From Parvularculaceae bacterium (GTDB lineage: Bacteria > Pseudomonadota > Alphaproteobacteria > Caulobacterales > Parvularculaceae), in NCBI GenBank assembly GCA_021776465.1, contig JAJFFU010000113.1, positions 1 through 64,000 on the forward strand: a stretch of 64,000 nt of DNA, given 5' to 3'. The position numbers were made by a program, and so were the translations under genes. Shown here one piece after another: positions 34,996 to 41,043 of this stretch (position 1 is the stretch's first letter; each line of letters starts with the position of its first letter). The notes below the pieces were generated by a model. The model did not search any database. It was not told the origin of the DNA and saw nothing but the letters and a program-made list of their open reading frames with translations.

Positions 34996-35173
34996 ACATA
35001 AAGGGATCAACACTTCTTCTCCTGCTAAGAGGAATAAGAAGACGTCGCACAAATCTAAGAAGAAGAATAAAGTGGTGTTAGCTATCCAGGCTCATTGGCG
35101 GGGAGAGGATATGCAAATCTTCAACAAGCGAAATAATAAGAAAACCATCCCTGGTACACGAGGGAAGAAGTGA
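34988..35173 (+). CDS. Small basic protein (61 aa)
   Basis: GTG 34988 follows AAAGGAG. Lys and Arg make up a large share of the 61 residues, so it probably binds nucleic acid or phosphate-rich targets. It overlaps both neighbours. Confidence 0.48.
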   Translation: MGRHKGINTSSPAKRNKKTSHKSKKKNKVVLAIQAHWRGEDMQIFNKRNNKKTIPGTRGKK

Positions 35174-35388
35174 GAAAATTCCGTATTTGGCTATCTAGAA
35201 AAATTATGCCAGCCGGACAGATGATTCTTACAAGTCCATACAACCATAGTTCTATTCGGCGTGAAGTTAACGAGGAACAATGGAGAGAGTGTTTAAACGG
35301 TAATACAAAAACTAAATATATGATTTGTAAAGGGTGTGGGTTATCTCAAGAGGGTCATTTAGCAATATTGGAGGGAGGGAATGTTTAA
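35170..35388 (+). CDS. Small Cys-containing protein (72 aa)
   Basis: GTG 35170 overlaps the previous stop. The C-terminal part contains CKGCG in a likely zinc-binding turn. Basic N-terminus. Function unknown. Confidence 0.48.
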   Translation: MRKFRIWLSRKIMPAGQMILTSPYNHSSIRREVNEEQWRECLNGNTKTKYMICKGCGLSQEGHLAILEGGNV

Positions 35389-35800
35389 GGGGACATATTT
35401 TTGTGATTTAGACGGGACATTGTTCAAACACGGGACAACAGAATTTCTTCCTGGTGCTAAGGAGTTTTTGGAGCTAGCTAGCAAGAAGCGCTGGCGCATC
35501 ATCTTCACAACGCGTAGAGGAGATGTGGAATTTGAGGGGCATCCAGTGTATTCTAAACATGCGACAGAAGAGATGCTTTTCCGTCATGGGTTGGATAGAC
35601 ATACTATTGTGTATGATGTCATGAGCCCTAGAATCATTGTGGACGATAGTGAGGTTGGCACTATCCGCAGATACACAAACCAAGGATTTTCTGAAAAAGA
35701 CCTTGCAGACCTGGAAAAATATGGTACACTTAACAAGGTGCGGCAAGGAGCCGAAACTATGAAACACATACTCAAAGGGCGTTCCGAAAAGGAGAGGTAA
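35381..35800 (+). CDS. HAD-family phosphatase
   Basis: Motif I is DLDGT (CDLDGTLF near residue 10), with the nucleophile and acid aspartates. Motif II is TTRRG about residue 45. Motif IV has RIIVDDSEVG. At 139 residues there is no large cap domain, which resembles small nucleotide or polynucleotide phosphatases of phages. The likely substrate is a nucleotide or sugar phosphate. It starts eight bases inside the previous gene, with a GGAGGGA site. Confidence 0.78.
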   Translation: MFKGTYFCDLDGTLFKHGTTEFLPGAKEFLELASKKRWRIIFTTRRGDVEFEGHPVYSKHATEEMLFRHGLDRHTIVYDVMSPRIIVDDSEVGTIRRYTNQGFSEKDLADLEKYGTLNKVRQGAETMKHILKGRSEKER

Positions 35801-35851
35801 ATGGAAAAGAAATTCTGGGCAAGCTCATTTTGGATGGGTGATTTGTAAACC

Positions 35852-36022
35852 ATGAGTAAGAAAGACAAGACCTTGTGTGTGACAAAACACAAATTCAGTT
35901 TTGGGCCCACATTTAATTTGAAAAAGAAGAGTAAACGCGCCACGAGCAAAAATCGTAGGAGAAATGAAATGGAATACTGGAAAGGAAACTGGGAGGGGCG
36001 ATTACCAAGCTCTTTAGCATAA
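35852..36022 (+). CDS. Small basic protein (56 aa)
   Basis: ATG 35852 to TAA 36022 encodes a Lys/Arg-rich 56-residue protein with two Trp near the end. No clear ribosome site is present, so it is uncertain. A 15-codon ORF (35801-35848), which starts directly at the stop of the HAD gene, precedes it and could be a leader peptide. Confidence 0.35.
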   Translation: MSKKDKTLCVTKHKFSFGPTFNLKKKSKRATSKNRRRNEMEYWKGNWEGRLPSSLA

Positions 36023-36033
36023 GACACTAAAGA

Positions 36034-36111
36034 GCGCGCGTAGCCCAATTGGCAGGAGGCGACAAACTTAAAATTTGTACAGTACGAGTTCGAATCTCGT
36101 CGTGCGCACCA
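36034..36111 (+). tRNA. tRNA-Leu(UAA), class I-like
   Basis: A full cloverleaf folds: seven-base acceptor GCGCGCG with CGTGCGC, D loop with GG, anticodon loop CTTAAAA (anticodon UAA), T arm ACGAG-TTCGAAT-CTCGT, and encoded ACCA. A leucine tRNA should have a long variable arm; this one has only about five bases (ACAGT). It may decode UUA or be charged unusually. Confidence 0.75.
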
Positions 36112-36114
36112 TAA

Positions 36115-36315
36115 ATGGCTAAGAAAGTAAGAAAAGGGCAAAAGATTGAATTTACACTCGTTGATAGCAATAAAATCTATAACGGAACTGTAAAATTCAT
36201 TCAGGGAAATATTGCTTGTACAGTGTTTCCTCATAACATTTACTTGACGCTTCCGAGCGGGAAAAAGGAAAAGGCTGATTTTGATTTCTGGGTGGAGATG
36301 GAAAATATAATGTAA
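36115..36315 (+). CDS. Small hypothetical protein inside the tRNA cluster (66 aa)
   Basis: ATG 36115 lies three bases after the tRNA-Leu CCA end. No ribosome site precedes it, because the tRNA sits there, and translation may depend on tRNA processing. The 66 residues are basic, with beta-rich pattern (FTLVDSNKIYNG), resembling a small SH3-like or DNA-binding fold. Function unknown. Confidence 0.55.
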   Translation: MAKKVRKGQKIEFTLVDSNKIYNGTVKFIQGNIACTVFPHNIYLTLPSGKKEKADFDFWVEMENIM

Positions 36316-36317
36316 AC

Positions 36318-36392
36318 GGAGCTATAGCCCAACGGCGAGGCGGCAATCTCAAGAATTGTTTGATGTTGGTTCGATTCCAACTAGCTCTACCA
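36318..36392 (+). tRNA. tRNA-Leu(CAA), class I-like
   Basis: Acceptor GGAGCTA with TAGCTCT, D loop with GG, anticodon arm GCAAT-CTCAAGA-ATTGT (anticodon CAA), short variable TTGAT, T arm GTTGG-TTCGATT-CCAAC, encoded ACCA. Like the UAA tRNA it lacks the long variable arm expected of a leucine tRNA. Confidence 0.75.
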
Positions 36393-36429
36393 AAGGAGTA
36401 ACTCTTTTCGCATCGCTTAATTACTCCTT
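36393..36429 (+). other. Hairpin after tRNA-Leu(CAA)
   Basis: AAGGAGTAA (36393-36401) pairs with TTACTCCTT (36421-36429), a perfect 9-bp stem with a 19-base loop. The rest of the gap to 36522 holds nothing recognisable. It may be a processing signal or regulatory structure. Confidence 0.4.
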
Positions 36430-36522
36430 CATAAACTTTTAAGCAAGAGCCCTAAGCATATGGGAAAAATGCAGAGGCAAAGTTGAGATACCATGATCCT
36501 CTTAAATTACTCTTACTATCTC

Positions 36523-36607
36523 CGCAATATAGCCCAAATGGAAGAGGCACAATAATACATTCTTACTGTTTATTGTTTAGGTTCAGGTTCGAATCCTGGT
36601 GTTGCGT
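36523..36607 (+). tRNA. tRNA-like gene with extended anticodon arm, possible Lys(CUU)
   Basis: Acceptor CGCAATA with TGTTGCG, D arm with GG, T arm with TTCGAAT, but no encoded CCA. The region between D and T arms folds as a nine-pair helix (CAATAA / TTATTG, one bulged T, ACA / TGT) carrying a seven-base loop TTCTTAC. Read normally the anticodon is CUU (Lys). The arm is about nine bases longer than normal, so it may be non-functional, processed or specialised. Confidence 0.55.
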
Positions 36608-36624
36608 CATTAGGAGAGAGAAAA

Positions 36625-36708
36625 ATGAGAAACGAAGATGAAGAATTTGCTTGTATAACATTGTCAATTATTTGTATTGGGGCAATTCTGCTTCTGTTGT
36701 TTAGATAA
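36625..36708 (+). CDS. 27-residue membrane peptide
   Basis: ATG 36625 follows a strong TAGGAGAG site. Residues 10-26 form one hydrophobic segment (ITLSIICIGAILLLLF), with acidic residues before it. Such tiny single-pass peptides are common in large phages. Function unknown. Confidence 0.5.
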   Translation: MRNEDEEFACITLSIICIGAILLLLFR

Positions 36709-36723
36709 TGGTGAGTTTTAATT

Positions 36724-36810
36724 GCGACTGTGGCGTAATCGGGAGCCGCGCGGGTCTTAGAAATCCGTCCTGAAATATGGGTGTAGGTTCGAGTCCTACC
36801 AGTCGTACCA
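36724..36810 (+). tRNA. tRNA-Leu(UAG)
   Basis: Acceptor GCGACTG with CAGTCGT, D arm with GGG, anticodon loop CTTAGAA (UAG), a 15-base variable arm, T arm GTAGG-TTCGAGT-CCTAC, encoded ACCA. This one has the class II long variable arm expected for leucine, unlike the other two. Confidence 0.85.
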
Positions 36811-36820
36811 TTATACTTGT

Positions 36821-36848
36821 GCAAGTTCAAATCTTGCCAGGTGCACCA
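36821..36848 (+). pseudogene. Orphan 3' half of a tRNA
   Basis: Right after tRNA-Leu(UAG) lies only a T arm (GCAAG-TTCAAAT-CTTGC) and CAGGTGC-ACCA, with no matching 5' half. It is the leftover of a deleted tRNA gene. Confidence 0.7.
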
Positions 36849-36862
36849 TAATAAAGGGGAAA

Positions 36863-37435
36863 ATGTGGATGTATATTGATCACGACTACACTAATACATG
36901 TATGCTGACATACAGCGGCGAATTTGTAGATTTAGCTAATCCTAAAGTGAGCGATATTAGACTTAGAGACATTGCTCACGCCCTATCAAATATTTGCAGG
37001 TTTCATGGGCAAAGTGAAGATTTCTATAGTGTTGCCCAACATGCTGTGAATTGTAGCCTTGTTGTGGACGAGAGATGGGCCTTAGAAGCCCTTCACCACG
37101 ATGACTCCGAGGCTTACCTGAACGATATTGGCAGGCCTCTCAAGGGCATGTTAAGCGAATATAGGGCGATTGAAACAGCCTGGGGAAAGAAAATATCTGA
37201 GGCATTTTCCCTTGACATGGAAGACGAATCATGTTATAATGAAATTAAGAGAGCAGATAATGTTGTGCTTCTTGCTGAATTTCGTGATCTAATGCATAAC
37301 AGCGAAGAATATCTGAAGAATCGAGGATTCCAAGAATCACCGATGGTAGCTAAAATTAACCCGTGGAGCCCAAAGCAGGCAGAGGCGAAGTACCTACTGA
37401 GGCATTATGAGCTACGAGAAAGGACACAGGTATAA
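36863..37435 (+). CDS. HD-domain phosphohydrolase (YfbR-like 5'-nucleotidase candidate)
   Basis: The HD signature is clear: SVAQHAV about residue 58, then HHDDSEAYLNDIGRPLKG about residue 77, the metal-binding His and Asp residues of HD phosphohydrolases. Length (190 aa) and motif context match YfbR-like dNMP 5'-nucleotidases used by phages to adjust nucleotide pools. A promoter is embedded in its 3' half at 37212. The start ATG 36863 has an AAAGGGG site. Confidence 0.75.
   Translation: MWMYIDHDYTNTCMLTYSGEFVDLANPKVSDIRLRDIAHALSNICRFHGQSEDFYSVAQHAVNCSLVVDERWALEALHHDDSEAYLNDIGRPLKGMLSEYRAIETAWGKKISEAFSLDMEDESCYNEIKRADNVVLLAEFRDLMHNSEEYLKNRGFQESPMVAKINPWSPKQAEAKYLLRHYELRERTQV
37212..37240 (+). 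promoter_or_regulatory. Sigma70-type promoter inside the HD gene
   Basis: Perfect TTGACA (37212-37217), 17 bases, perfect TATAAT (37235-37240). Inside the coding sequence, it would drive the next small genes (37407 and on) separately from the HD gene. Confidence 0.72.
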
Positions 37436-37673
37436 AGCTGAATATGTTGAGCTTACAAAAGAAGAACAAGATGCTATTCAGGGAGAGCTTGATAAACTAG
37501 AAACTCTCGAAAAAGTACGGGCTGCTTATGAAATGTGTATGGAAGAAGCATACTATCGTAAGCATAGAGGCGATGATGCACCATGGAACAAGCTTGATAT
37601 GTGGCGATACCAATACACAAGAATGCAGAAAAGATTATTGAGAGAATATGAAGTTTTTGGTTGCCTTTGTTAA
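37407..37673 (+). CDS. Hypothetical helical protein (88 aa)
   Basis: ATG 37407 overlaps the end of the HD gene. Helical, rich in Glu, Arg and Tyr, with a predicted two-helix hairpin. Probably transcribed from the internal promoter at 37212. Function unknown. Confidence 0.58.
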   Translation: MSYEKGHRYKAEYVELTKEEQDAIQGELDKLETLEKVRAAYEMCMEEAYYRKHRGDDAPWNKLDMWRYQYTRMQKRLLREYEVFGCLC

Positions 37674-37689
37674 GAATATATGATATACT
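37661..37689 (+). promoter_or_regulatory. Sigma70-type promoter
   Basis: TTGCCT (37661-37666), 17 bases, TATACT (37684-37689). Overlaps the end of the 37407 gene; would start near 37696, just ahead of ATG 37702 and possibly leaderless. Confidence 0.6.
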
Positions 37690-37701
37690 GGAGATAGACA
37701 A

Positions 37702-37935
37702 ATGGAAATTACAAAAGAAATGGTTGTCCCGGGGGCAGAATTTGTTATTCCGATGGACGGCGGAATGAGTAAGTGGGTAATTGCTGAAGATGGGACAGCT
37801 ATGTATCATCGTTTGTCTTTTGCCCCAATTAAATCTGCTCATCAGGGCGATAGGTTTGTACATTATATGAATAACGCAAATGTTTCTAATTTTGGCGAAA
37901 GGCATCGTGGTTGGGATTGGACAGAAAAGGAATAA
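37702..37935 (+). CDS. Hypothetical protein (77 aa)
   Basis: Start ATG 37702, preceded by GGAG. Beta-rich with FVIPMDGG and a Trp/Asn/Arg-rich end. It lies behind the promoter at 37661 and just before the patatin-like gene. Function unknown. Confidence 0.55.
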   Translation: MEITKEMVVPGAEFVIPMDGGMSKWVIAEDGTAMYHRLSFAPIKSAHQGDRFVHYMNNANVSNFGERHRGWDWTEKE

Positions 37936-37936
37936 T

Positions 37937-38914
37937 ATGAAAAGAACAAAGATCGATATGGTTATGGGTGGCGCTGGCCCTCTCCGTTATCCTATTTATG
38001 TCGGAGCACTTATCGCTGCACGTGATAAAAAGCTTATTCCGGGTAAAGTGGATTACGAAAAGATGGATAGAGCCCCTCGTTTGATTGGAACATCCGCTGG
38101 AGCACTAATTGGTGGCTTGTATATGTCTGGTGTGTCGATTGGTAGAATTAAGAAGCTTGTTGAAGACACAGATCAAGAACAATTCGCCTCATTTGGCCTA
38201 GCTCGTTTTTTGAAGGCAATAATTTTGTACAAAGCTAATTGGGGCGGCGCATATATGAATTCGGGGAAGAAAGCCGAGAAGTGGCTCCTTGAGCAAACTG
38301 GTGGCCGCACTATGAAAGATTGCCCCGGCCTATTCATTGTTGTTGCTGACGTAAGAAACGGAGAAACTGTAATTCTTAATGCAGCGTCCGCTCCAGACAT
38401 GACGGTTGCACGAGCAATTCGTGCATCAATTAGTATTCCGCTCGTATTCGACGCTGTACCCTGGACAGACAAGTATGGCAGGAAGCGGCTTCTGATGGAT
38501 GGCGGGATCAGATATAATTTCCCAATCGACTATTTTGTTGACATTGATAAGACGCCTGTTGTGGGATTCACTCCGAAGGAAGGAACTGATCCACTCTCAG
38601 ACAATTATTCGACACCAGAAATCATCAAAATGATGATCCAGAATATGATTGGAGCAACAGAAATCAAGTCTATAGAAGATGCAGCATGGTCTTCTTGGAT
38701 TATGCTTGCCGGTAAGAATGACGACGAGAAATCACTACTGTCTTTTGATGCCGACAAAAAAACTAGGAAGAAATGGCTTGAAATCGGAAGGGAATCGACG
38801 TATAGTAAGATTGAAGCAGCAGTGGAAGATAGCAAACGCAAGCTCGAAGCGGTGAGCGGAGACTCGCTTGTTAATCTGTACGCTATGCTTAGCCAGGATA
38901 GCCCTGGCACGTAG
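37937..38914 (+). CDS. Patatin-like phospholipase
   Basis: The catalytic dyad is present: GTSAG (residues 51-55) with the nucleophile Ser, and a DGG motif near residue 193 with the catalytic Asp. An oxyanion-hole-like GGAGPLRYP lies near the N-terminus. Patatins hydrolyse acyl esters of membrane lipids; a phage enzyme could act in lysis or host takeover. ATG 37937 has AAAGGAAT upstream and overlaps nothing. A 45-base hairpin follows the gene. Confidence 0.82.
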   Translation: MKRTKIDMVMGGAGPLRYPIYVGALIAARDKKLIPGKVDYEKMDRAPRLIGTSAGALIGGLYMSGVSIGRIKKLVEDTDQEQFASFGLARFLKAIILYKANWGGAYMNSGKKAEKWLLEQTGGRTMKDCPGLFIVVADVRNGETVILNAASAPDMTVARAIRASISIPLVFDAVPWTDKYGRKRLLMDGGIRYNFPIDYFVDIDKTPVVGFTPKEGTDPLSDNYSTPEIIKMMIQNMIGATEIKSIEDAAWSSWIMLAGKNDDEKSLLSFDADKKTRKKWLEIGRESTYSKIEAAVEDSKRKLEAVSGDSLVNLYAMLSQDSPGT

Positions 38915-38930
38915 ATGTGTGCTGTAGTAC

Positions 38931-38975
38931 GTTAGATATGTTCAAAAGCTTGGAAGTGTATTCCAAGCATCTAAC
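38931..38975 (+). other. Hairpin after the patatin-like gene
   Basis: GTTAGAT pairs with ATCTAAC, and inside it GCTTGGAA pairs with TTCCAAGC around a five-base loop. No T-run follows, so it may be a regulatory or RNA-stabilising element, not a standard terminator. Confidence 0.5.
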
Positions 38976-39013
38976 AATTGTGATAGTAGATTTCAATAAA
39001 AGGAGAAAATGAA

Positions 39014-39622
39014 ATGGATAAAATGATTGACCTTGAAGTTATCTTCAACAAGCTGAGCCTGATTCTCGCAGAGGGTGGGCAGATGGATGCACAGACGATG
39101 AAGACTATCGGTCTTACAATCGGTGCCCTTCTTGTTGGTAAGCTGTTCGCAAAGGTTGCTAAGGCAACTGGTCGCCAGTACAAGCTCAACTTCAGTCCGA
39201 CCACGTTCACCGGTAAGCCTTACGGTCTCCTGACCAAGGCAACACTGAAGAAGGTAAAGGATATGCCTGCTCTGTCGTTCATGACTCTGTTCACGCTTAT
39301 CTTCGACATTCTGACGTCTCCTCTGGCTGCTGGCGCAAGCATCTTTGCTCGTCGTCCACTGGCTGAGAAGCAGAGAATGATCGATGATGAGGCTGATGAG
39401 AGTAAGACGAAGGCACGTGCCAAGCACAACGCCGAGGCTGTTGCAAGCCTTGACACTCGTGTTTTTGACATCGAGGATCGTCTTCCTGAAATGCTGGATG
39501 AGATGGCCAAGAGCCGCAAGGTAAATGACCAGCTTCTGTCCGCATCGGCTGCACTTGGTAAGAAGGTGGAGAGTGGCACCCGCCGCCCCCGCACTTTTAT
39601 CGGTCATCCGAAGAAGCGATAA
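39014..39622 (+). CDS. Hypothetical protein with high-expression-like codon use (202 aa)
   Basis: ATG 39014 follows AAAAGGAG. Ala/Lys/Leu-rich and helical with two hydrophobic stretches (about 31-45 and 88-106). Its DNA uses many CTC, GTC, ACT and AAG codons, unlike most small neighbours, which suggests high expression. A structural or virion role is likely but not proven. It is followed by a strong hairpin at 39659. Confidence 0.6.
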   Translation: MDKMIDLEVIFNKLSLILAEGGQMDAQTMKTIGLTIGALLVGKLFAKVAKATGRQYKLNFSPTTFTGKPYGLLTKATLKKVKDMPALSFMTLFTLIFDILTSPLAAGASIFARRPLAEKQRMIDDEADESKTKARAKHNAEAVASLDTRVFDIEDRLPEMLDEMAKSRKVNDQLLSASAALGKKVESGTRRPRTFIGHPKKR

Positions 39623-39658
39623 GGCATTGCGTCTAAGGGCGCACTAATAGAGTATTGT

Positions 39659-39696
39659 GTTACGAGAGAGCCAACACTCTCTCGTAACATTTCTTT
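39659..39696 (+). terminator. Hairpin terminator
   Basis: Perfect 12-bp stem GTTACGAGAGAG / CTCTCTCGTAAC with loop CCAACA, followed by ATTTCTTT. It ends the 39014 transcription unit. Confidence 0.75.
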
Positions 39697-39716
39697 ATGT
39701 ATGGGAGGACACCGTG

Positions 39717-40013
39717 ATGGATATGAGAGAACTTAACGAGTTAGCTTACGAGATATCAGAATTGCCAGAGCATGCATTAAAAAAATTTATTAAGCATTTA
39801 ACGATGTACGTAGGGTTTGATGATAATATAAATATTGCTCAGGCTCAGCTTAACGAAATTGCTATTCCGCTTGATTATAGTGGAAGAGCCAAAACTTCTG
39901 GATTATATACTGAAACAGAGAGAGAAAATTTAGAGAAAATTAAAAATATGTTTTTTGGTTTTTTGGCGAAATATGATAAACCTGCCAGCGAATTGGCAAA
40001 AACCAAAACATAA
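39717..40013 (+). CDS. Hypothetical protein (98 aa)
   Basis: ATG 39717 follows GGGAGGAC. Helical acidic protein with a hydrophobic patch near residue 78 (MFFGFLAKY). It stands between two terminators, as a short transcription unit. No recognised domain. Confidence 0.55.
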   Translation: MDMRELNELAYEISELPEHALKKFIKHLTMYVGFDDNINIAQAQLNEIAIPLDYSGRAKTSGLYTETERENLEKIKNMFFGFLAKYDKPASELAKTKT

Positions 40014-40039
40014 AAATCAACCGTATTACAAGCACACGT

Positions 40040-40074
40040 ATCGGGCATCCCATAACAAGGATGCCCGATTTTTC
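40040..40074 (+). terminator. Intrinsic terminator
   Basis: Perfect 11-bp stem ATCGGGCATCC / GGATGCCCGAT with an eight-base loop, then a T-run. It is followed three bases later by the TGCTATTGTA element. Confidence 0.9.
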
Positions 40075-40076
40075 AT

Positions 40077-40086
40077 TGCTATTGTA
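40077..40086 (+). promoter_or_regulatory. TGCTATTGTA element, candidate phage promoter
   Basis: Second copy of the decamer, directly after the terminator at 40040 and 37 bases before the next ATG. Position fits a start of a new transcription unit. Confidence 0.42.
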
Positions 40087-40122
40087 TCTTTGAGGGCTCT
40101 ATTTGCCCGATAAGGAGATAAA

Positions 40123-40416
40123 ATGGTAGAAAGAGATTATTTTGCCAATCCAGGGGATGCGGCGCTGTCTGGCAACTGGACGGAGTTTATATTTGGGTTT
40201 ACAGCCAGTAGTCAAATAATTGACAATGATGATGCTACCAAAGGTATGGAATTTTCATATACTGGTGGTGCTAAGCATGGCATCCTAACTGCTGGCGAAA
40301 GTGTTAACCTTGATGATAGACATAGAAATAAGATTTATCTCAGAGATGGTGACCCTTCTACGGCAGTTACTTCTGGGACGTTATTTCGTATTTTTGCTTG
40401 GGGTAAGGGAGGATAA
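40123..40416 (+). CDS. Small beta-rich protein, possible surface or decoration protein
   Basis: ATG 40123 follows AAGGAGATA. The 97 residues are Gly/Thr/Ser/Phe-rich and predicted beta sandwich, which fits small decoration or fibre-tip proteins. Stands in the same unit as the next gene. Function inferred only. Confidence 0.52.
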   Translation: MVERDYFANPGDAALSGNWTEFIFGFTASSQIIDNDDATKGMEFSYTGGAKHGILTAGESVNLDDRHRNKIYLRDGDPSTAVTSGTLFRIFAWGKGG

Positions 40417-40417
40417 T

Positions 40418-40918
40418 ATGTCTTCTTTAAATAAAAACTCGGCAGGAGCACTTATAGGTGTAGCACTCGGTGACGCAATCGTTCAGATTCGTTATAGGCA
40501 GGATCAGAACACAGCAGGCGGAACGGCGACGTCCGGGTCCGATCAACTGTATCCGACCAACGAGTTGACCCACAACGGGATCGGGGGCGTCGTCGCACTG
40601 GCGACCAGCGTCTTGACTTTACCGGCCGGCACGTATTTTTTAACGGGGTGGGCAACGGTCAAAGGGGTTGGCGTGGGCCGGTGTCAGATCTGGCTCGATG
40701 ATGGAACCGCTACACCTCTTGTCGTCGGCCACTCAGGAACTTGCGTTCTCGAAGGCAACATGCTTATGCCAATCGCTGGCAAATTCACCCTTGCGGTGCA
40801 GACTGACATTACGGTTCAGTATCGTGTGGCCAACACCAAGACCACGTCAGGCCTAGGGGCTGCTGCTAACTGGGGTGAAGAAGTTTACGGGGACTTTACT
40901 TTCATGAAAGTCTCTTAA
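40418..40918 (+). CDS. C1q-like beta-rich protein on a G+C-rich DNA patch
   Basis: ATG 40418 follows AAGGGAGGATA. The 166-residue product has alternating Thr/Gly/Val/Leu strands and ends in WGEEVYGDFTF, a C1q/TNF-like beta sandwich pattern that occurs on phage tail or fibre proteins. Most of the gene from about 40490 has visibly more G+C than its surroundings, a sign of recent acquisition. Probable virion surface protein. Confidence 0.5.
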   Translation: MSSLNKNSAGALIGVALGDAIVQIRYRQDQNTAGGTATSGSDQLYPTNELTHNGIGGVVALATSVLTLPAGTYFLTGWATVKGVGVGRCQIWLDDGTATPLVVGHSGTCVLEGNMLMPIAGKFTLAVQTDITVQYRVANTKTTSGLGAAANWGEEVYGDFTFMKVS

Positions 40919-40962
40919 TGCATACAATATAAAAAGATGTTATAACAAAAATAAAAAAGAGC

Positions 40963-40991
40963 TTGAAATACGCCCTCTTGTGCGGTATACT
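40963..40991 (+). promoter_or_regulatory. Sigma70-type promoter overlapping a terminator
   Basis: TTGAAA (40963-40968), 17-base spacer, TATACT (40986-40991). The -10 box lies in the loop of the terminator hairpin at 40972-41016. It would drive the glutamine synthetase gene from about 40998. Confidence 0.72.
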
Positions 40992-41016
40992 TAGGTATCA
41001 CGCAAGAGGGCTTTTT
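40972..41016 (+). terminator. Intrinsic terminator enclosing a promoter
   Basis: GCCCTCTTG (40972-40980) pairs with CAAGAGGGC (41003-41011), a 9-bp stem with a 22-base loop, then TTTTT. It ends upstream transcription while the promoter in its loop starts the next unit. Confidence 0.78.
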
Positions 41017-41043
41017 ATGTGTACACTAAACATGGAGAAATAA

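Noticed and set aside
35716-35742. Promoter before the first tRNA cluster (TTGCAG / TACACT)
   Set aside because: Spacer is 16 bases with a poor -35 and -10; too weak to annotate.
36393-36522. A further tRNA in the gap
   Set aside because: No T loop or complete acceptor could be folded; only a 9-bp hairpin is evident.
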